Source: Ridgeia piscesae
Lineage: Eukaryota > Annelida > Polychaeta > Sabellida > Siboglinidae
Direction: 5' to 3'
Length of the DNA stretch: 64,000 nucleotides
Assembly: GCA_025642075.2 (NCBI GenBank)
Contig: JAODUO010000191.1
Coordinates: forward strand, 358,501 to 422,500
Shown: positions 59,901 through 64,000 of the stretch, piece after piece
How positions within the stretch are numbered: the first letter of the stretch is position 1
Layout: each line of letters opens with the position of its first letter
Program-made: the position numbers and the translations under genes
The notes under the pieces: model-generated
What the model was told of the DNA's origin: nothing
Databases searched by the model: none
The model's input: only the letters and a program-made list of their open reading frames with translations

Positions 59901-61853
59901 AGGTCTAGCTCTTGTACTGTTCTTCCTCCTGTTCCCTTGTACAGGGGTGAGGTCTAGCTCTTGTACTGTTCTTCCTCTGTTCCCTTGTACAGGGGTGAGG
60001 TCTAGCTCTTGTACTGTTCTTCCTCCTGGTTCCCTTGTACAGGGATGAGGTCTAGCTCTTGTACTGTTCTTCCTCCTAGTTCCCTTGTACAGGGATGAGG
60101 TCTAGCTCTTGTACTGTTCTTCCTCCTAGTTCCCTTGTACAGGGATGAGGTCTAGCTCTTGTACTGTTCTCCCTCCTAGTTCCCTTGTACAGGGGTGAGG
60201 TCTAGCTCTTGTACTGTTCTCCCTCCTAGTTCCCTTGTACAGGGGTCTAGCTCTTGTACTGTTCTCCCTCCTAGTTCCCTTGTACAGGGGGTCTAGCTCT
60301 TGTACTGTTCTCCCTCCTAGTTCCCTTGTACAGGGGTGAGGTCTAGCTCTTGTACTGTTCTCCCTCCTAGTTCCCTTGTACAGGGGTGAGGTCTAGCTCT
60401 TGTACTGTTCTCCCTCCTAGTTCCCTTGTACAGGGGTGAGGTCTAGCTCTTGTACTGTTCTCCCTCCTAGTTCCCTTGTACAAGGGTGAGGTCTAGCTCT
60501 TGTACTGTTCTCCCTCCTAGTTCCCTTGTACAGGGGTGAGGTCTAGTCTCTTGTACTGTTCTCCCTCCTGGTTCCCTTGTACAGGGGGTCTAGCTCTTGT
60601 ACTGTTCTCCCTCCTAGTTCCCTTGTACAGGGGGTCTAGCTCTTGTACTGTTCTCCCTCCTAGTTCCATTGTACAGGGGGTCTAGCTCTTGTACTGTTCT
60701 CTCTCCTAGTTCCCTTGTACAGGGGGTCTAGCTCTTGTACTGTTCTCCCTCCTAGTTCCCTTGTACAGGGGGTCTAGCTCTTGTACTGTTCTCCCTCCTA
60801 GTTCCCTTGTACAGGGGGTCTAGCTCTTGTACTGTTCTCCCTCCTAGTTCCCTTGTACAGGGGGTCTAGCTCTTGTACTGTTCTCCCTCCTAGTTCCCTT
60901 GTACAGGGGGTCTAGCTTTTGTACTGTTCTCCCTCCTAGTTCCCTTGTACAGGGGGTCTAGCTCTTGTACTGTTCTCCCTCCTAGTTCCCTTGTACAGGG
61001 GGTCTAGCTCTTGTACTGTTCTCCCTCCTAGTTCCCTTGTACAGGGGTAAGGTCTAGCTCTTGTACTGTTCTCCCTCCTAGTTCCCTTGTACAGGGGTGA
61101 GGTCTAGCTCTTGTACTGTTCTCCCTCCTGGTTCCCTTGTACAGGGGGTCTAGCTCTTGTACTGTTCTCCCTCCTAGTTCCCTTGTACAGGGGGTCTAGC
61201 TCTTGTACTGTTCTCCCTCCTAGTTCCCTTGTACAGGGGGTCTAGCTCTTGTACTGTTCTCCCTCCTAGTTCCCTTGTACAGGGGGTCTAGCTCTTGTAC
61301 TGTTCTGCCTCCTAGTTCCCTTGTACAGGGGGTCTAGCTCTTGTACTGTTCTCCCTTCTAGTTCCCTTGTACAGGGGGTCTAGCTCTTGTACTGTTCTCC
61401 CTCCTAGTTCCCTTGTACAGGGGGTCTAGTTCTAGTAGTGTTACACTGTTCTTGTAGTTGCCATGTCCTCCACTGGTCACTATCAGTAAGTTCTTCTGCT
61501 TTTCACCCAGATTCTCTCCAGTCTTCCTGTTCACCCTCCTAGACTTGTATTCACTCTCCTCCAGACCCATCAGACTTGGCCACGTCTGCCCCAGACCTCT
61601 ACAGACCTCTACAGACCTCTACAGACCTCTACAGACCTCTATAGTGTCTGATCTTGTTCATTGCAGCACCTCCGCATTGTGTTCAACGAGTCTGCACCGT
61701 CCATATACGAGTACCCCTCAGAGCAGAGTCTGCTCGACCAACTGCCCCCAGAGAAGGGCGACTTCGACTACATAGGTACTGAGGGTGTGGATGAGGAGGA
61801 CTTCAGCCAGCCTTCAGCCACCCTCAAGTCTACCCTGGGCATCGGCACTGAGG
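44905..61853 (+). CDS. TPRN: Taperin/phostensin-like protein (partial, 3' exons beyond window)
   Basis: Likely member of the taperin (TPRN) / phostensin (PPP1R18) family, proteins that target PP1 phosphatase to actin-rich structures. Exon 1 is 44905-47061 (719 codons, donor GTGAGT); exon 2 is 61667-61853 (acceptor CATTGCAG, donor GTAAGT), joined in phase 0 and leaving phase 1, so more coding sequence follows outside. I start at the ATG at 44905, three codons into an LADVSS leader before VPAWKQALLERKR (8-20), the family's N-terminal signature. A second copy, MPAWKRNIL, follows. The middle is long, Ser/Pro-rich and disordered, with a proline motif (APLPPSPQP) and acidic YYDDEYSDDEDD. KFDFAGAGVTFGKN ends exon 1. 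Exon 2 opens HLRIVFNES..SIYEYPSE: RIVF is a PP1 RVxF docking motif, and a following YPSE block fits the family. Orthology to TPRN versus PPP1R18 is not resolved. Confidence 0.7.
47390..47533. mobile_element. Possible hAT-type element end
   Basis: The right edge, read as reverse complement, is CAGCATGTCTCAAACGGTGG GTCACAATCCTTAGGGG. This resembles the ends of many hAT/Charlie non-autonomous elements (CAG.GGTTCTCAAAC.GTGGGTC). A left end may lie near 47220 (CAGTGACCCCGTCATGG). No transposase coding is seen. Confidence 0.35.
48112..48404 (-). mobile_element. MITE family copy D
   Basis: Starts AGCTTTATGTAGAGATC, ends ATCCTGTATAAACC. It is diverged but collinear with copy B (GGATGGGTAAAA, GTCAGTTAACATGCACTTGT, ATATGTGACTGGCAAAAATG). 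Confidence 0.65.
49637..49952 (+). mobile_element. MITE family copy E (longest)
   Basis: Starts GGGCTTTATGCAGGA, ends GGTCTCTACATAACGCT. Carries all landmarks, including GTGGACACATGGATGTTAAC, GATGACCTGAAATGGACTAC, ATCTATGGTTTTGGAAGACC and TTTTTACCCGTCCAAATGAC. At 316 bp it is the fullest copy here. Confidence 0.75.
50605..50889 (+). mobile_element. MITE family copy F
   Basis: Starts GGGCTTTATGCAGGA, ends GTCTACATAAAGCT. About 970 bp from copy E in the same orientation and very similar, including ACACATGTGACACCATTT and GGCATAACTAACAATATC. Confidence 0.75.
50890..52700 (+). other. Part of taperin-like intron 1, no gene seen
   Basis: Non-coding intronic DNA with a G-rich stretch at 51308-51372 (repeated GTGGGGGTGGTAGA words). 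Short open frames have no conserved content. Confidence 0.5.
52700..53812 (+). repeat. 38-bp minisatellite in taperin-like intron 1
   Basis: About 28 copies of GTTAAAAGACATCAGTTTGT followed by GCAGTGTCAGTCTGTGAG. Variants are GTTA/GGTA, CATCAG/CATGAG/CACCAG and TGTGCAG/TGTCCAG/TGTACAG, some arranged in blocks. The unit includes TTTGTGCAG, a weak acceptor-like string. Confidence 0.96.
53971..54036 (+). other. Long near-perfect hairpin
   Basis: Left arm 53971-54000 and right arm 54007-54036 pair at 28 of 30 positions (both mismatches are in the loop-proximal third) around a 6-nt loop, ATGTTT. Arms begin TGATAAATGACAGAATGTG. A second, weaker hairpin follows at about 54052-54095 (CAACCGCATTGAC with GTCAATGTGGTTG). 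The first could be a miRNA or siRNA precursor on the host sense strand, or the remnant of a palindromic transposon. Confidence 0.6.
55116..55250 (+). repeat. 11-bp repeat (TAGTTTCACTC)12
   Basis: Twelve perfect or near-perfect tandem copies of TAGTTTCACTC, pyrimidine-rich on the gene strand. Confidence 0.98.
55941..56885 (+). repeat. 24-bp repeat (~39 copies) in taperin-like intron 1
   Basis: Unit TTCATGTCAACCTTACCCCA then TCGG, with CTTGG, ATTGG and one- to two-base indels. Each holds the imperfect palindrome GGTTCATGTCAACC. The 24-bp period keeps + strand frames open for up to about 200 codons (MSTLPHRF-type repeats); frequent indels that break the frame argue against coding. Confidence 0.97.
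56886..58255 (+). other. Part of taperin-like intron 1, possible repeat tail
   Basis: No gene seen. At 57118-57150 a (TCAA)n tail follows AAATTAAATTATCAG, which could be a retroelement end. Confidence 0.4.
58262..58356 (+). repeat. G-rich (GGGTGGGGTGCT)n tract with quadruplex potential
   Basis: Several copies of TAGGGTGGGGTGCTGGG ending in a nine-base G run, on the sense strand. It has many runs of three or more G with short loops, the G-quadruplex pattern. Confidence 0.75.
59021..61432 (+). repeat. ~50-bp minisatellite (~50 copies) in taperin-like intron 1
   Basis: Unit: TTCCTCCTAGTTCCCTTGTA, CAGGGGTGAGGTCTAGCTCT, TGTACTGTTC. The left part has 50-bp units; many right-hand units lack GTGAG and are about 44 bp. 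On the sense strand each unit has pyrimidine tracts ending in CTCCTAG and TTCCCTTGTACAG, closely followed in the longer form by a donor-like GGTGAG (or GGTAAG at about 61046). Confidence 0.97.
61592..61642 (+). repeat. 10-bp repeat (ACAGACCTCT)5 before taperin-like exon 2
   Basis: Five tandem copies of ACAGACCTCT ending 25 bp before the exon 2 acceptor (AG at 61665-61666), within the likely branch-point and pyrimidine-tract region. Confidence 0.93.
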
Positions 61854-61989
61854 GTAAGTACTAAGTAGTCAGGGCAACCAATCACCGTGTTCATTTCAAT
61901 GTGCTCCTAGGGGGCATCTAGCCAGCCTCCTCCAGGCCAAGGAGGCATACTACAGAGACAGTCTCACATGACGAGTAACATCCACATAA

Positions 61990-62775
61990 CAAGATGATTT
62001 ACCTGACCCAGACACCAAGTAGAAGGAATAGACACCAAGTAGAAGGCACAGACACCAAGTAGAAGGCACAGATACCAGTTAGAAGGCACAGACACCAAGT
62101 AGGAGACACATACACCAAGTAAGAGGCACATACACCAGGTAGAAGACACAGACACAAAGTAAGAGGCACATACACCAAATAGAAGGCACATACACCAGGT
62201 AGAAGACACAGACACAAAGTAAGAGGCACATACACCAAATAGAAGGCACATACACCAGGTAGGAGGCACAGACACCAAGTAAGAGGCACATACACCAGGT
62301 AGAAGACACAGACACCAAGTAAGAGGCACATACGCCAAATAGAAGGCACATACACCAGGTAGGAGGCACATACACCAGATAGAAGGCATAGACACCAAGT
62401 AGAAGACACCAGATAGAAGGCACAGACGCCAAGGTGAAGGCACAGACACCAAGTAGAAGGCACATACACCAGATAGAAGGCACAGACGCCAAGTAGGAGA
62501 CACAGACACCAAGTAGGAGGCACAGACGCCAAGTAGGAGACACAGACACCAAGTAGGAGGCATAGACACCAAGTAGGAGGCCCAGACACCAGACAGAAAG
62601 CACAGACACGAAGTAGAAGGCACAAACACCAAGTAGGAGGCCCAGACACCAGACAGAAAGCACAGATACCAAGTAGAAGGCACAAACACCAAGTAGAAAG
62701 CACAAACACCAAGTAGGAGGCACATACATCAGGTAGAAAGCATAGGCGCCAAATAGAAAGTACAGACACCAGGTA
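61990..62775 (+). repeat. 20-bp repeat (~38 copies) after taperin-like exon 2
   Basis: Unit AAGTAGAAGGCACAGACACC with AGGT, AAAT, AGGAGG and TACACC variants. On the minus strand it gives Cys/Leu/Val-rich open frames of 216-270 codons; because the period is not a multiple of three the peptide cycles over 60 bp. These are artefacts. Lies about 135 bp inside the intron after the exon 2 donor. Confidence 0.96.
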
Positions 62776-64000
62776 AAAAGAGGTGACAGTCATGTGATCT
62801 AACTTCTCCATTGACAGTCGTGTGGTCTAACTGTTTGCCAAGCGTCCTGTAGTGGAAAGGATATTACGTCATCAGCGTTTCGGTGTATAGTGAATGCAGT
62901 ACAATCAACTCCAGTGCAGTGGAAAAAGAACATTAATGGCTTCTGCAGAATAACTTCCACTGCGTGGGTACTTGAAAAACTAGCTGCCTACGATAATCAA
63001 TCAAGTTTTTGTATGAAACAAGACTGATGTCATGACATGTGTCCGTATTGTGACTACAATGGTGACTTAGGGAACACAACTTACAGTAGAATATCCACAG
63101 TTGCAGTTCCTACGTGTTCTGTGGTACTGGTGTAACCCACAGTTATCTACTAGGGACATACTTTTGTGGAATAAATACGTATAATATATTTTGCAGTGCA
63201 AATACCATGGATAATGTGTGGCAGTTAATCAAGTGTTAAGTGCAGCCAGTTAATGCGCATGAGCCATGTTTATTGGTGCTTAGTTTACTATTTTATTTGA
63301 TCTATTTGACAACTGTAATGTTGTTGATCCTATTATGTCTTGACCTAAATTAATGTGGGTCAATGAAAGGCTAATGAAGACAATGTCTGGCTGCGTGAAC
63401 CGTGGCGTACATGACACAGTCTGGGGGTCTTTGCCAGTGGAGTACGACTTGATTGGGTTTAATTGATTCTCAACTGGCGTAGCTATATAGCTATAGTCTG
63501 ATAATGACAGGCTGTTATCATGAAGTTATGTTGATAGCATAACCAGAGCCATTAGGTGGCCTTTGTGCCAGGAGCACAAGTGGCTGGCTTAGAATCTAAG
63601 TCAATCATTTCCTGAAAACTGCTATGTTTTGCTGATTTGTTTAGCACCATAGTTAGCACATTGGATCAATTTATTTGTACCTACTTTGGAGGTCTCATGC
63701 ATTTACAGCATTATTAATTTAGTATTGGCTCAAAATCCATGGTGTTGAATTGCAATTTTTCAGTACAGAATTCCTGTTACCGCCAGTTTGCATTAGTATA
63801 CTTAACTACCAATCCATATATTATACTTAATTACCACCCGTTACAAAATACTTAACAAACTAATGTGAATGCCCTGTAAGAAAATTTGAGGTGAAACCTG
63901 ATATATATTATATAAATTGTTACATACATGTATACTTATGACATTTTAGCGTTGTTGCAAATGTTAATTTTGGGATTTAGGTTAATGTGATGACTGGTGA
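62776..64000 (+). other. Intronic DNA at the right edge, no exon seen
   Basis: Presumed next intron of the taperin-like gene. I found no acceptor followed by a conserved open frame, and no RNA gene. Confidence 0.45.

Noticed and set aside
61964..62811. Minus-strand Cys/Leu/Val-rich frames resembling membrane proteins (216-270 codons)
   Set aside because: Translation of a 20-bp tandem repeat cycling every 60 bp. There is no unique sequence, and it lies antisense within an intron.

Overview
The window is nuclear DNA from an invertebrate animal, probably a lophotrochozoan such as a mollusc, brachiopod or annelid (inference). It has spliced GT-AG genes with short conserved exons, long AT-rich introns, few CpG-rich patches, and very many minisatellites. 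There are no operons, ribosome-binding sites or CRISPR arrays. I rebuilt five protein-coding genes exon by exon, checking reading phase at every junction. They alternate in strand.

Layout: (1) 1-1969 (+), the last three exons of a Munc18/STXBP1 gene, its 5' part lying outside the window. (2) 6641-11839 (-), a complete eight-exon SET (TAF-I/I2PP2A) gene, convergent with STXBP1. (3) 11840-19683, a long spacer between the divergent SET and RAB14 genes, with MITE copies, a long (AT)n palindrome and a possible non-coding RAB14 first exon. (4) 19684-27273 (+), a complete eight-exon RAB14 gene. (5) 27274-33714, RAB14 3' UTR and intergenic DNA ending in a cluster of CTCF-like motifs. (6) 33715-44214 (-), a complete six-exon tektin-like gene (TEKTL1/CCDC105 type). 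(7) 44215-44904, a 690-bp divergent promoter containing a palindromic CRE. (8) 44905-61853 (+), a taperin/phostensin-like gene with a large first coding exon, a 14.6-kb intron full of arrays, and a second exon with a PP1-docking motif; it continues beyond the window. (9) 61854-64000, intronic DNA with one more array.

The genes do not form one pathway: vesicle fusion (Munc18), chromatin and PP2A regulation (SET), endosome-Golgi traffic (RAB14), axonemal microtubules (tektin-like) and actin-based protrusions (taperin-like). What may link them is ancestry: as I recall, their human relatives lie on 9q33-q34, 19p13 and 6p21, the MHC paralogon, so this may be a piece of an old bilaterian linkage group.

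The most unusual signal is in the minisatellites. Several intronic arrays have units that look like splice sites in the sense direction of the host gene. In RAB14 one array copies the exon 3 / 5' splice-site junction seven times, and another of about 60 units ends exactly at the real 3' splice site of the last exon. The tektin-like gene has about 59 units, each a polypyrimidine tract plus CAG. The taperin-like intron has about 50 units pairing an acceptor-like and a donor-like motif. This looks like repeated tandem expansion of splice junctions, and is the best candidate here for something not yet described.
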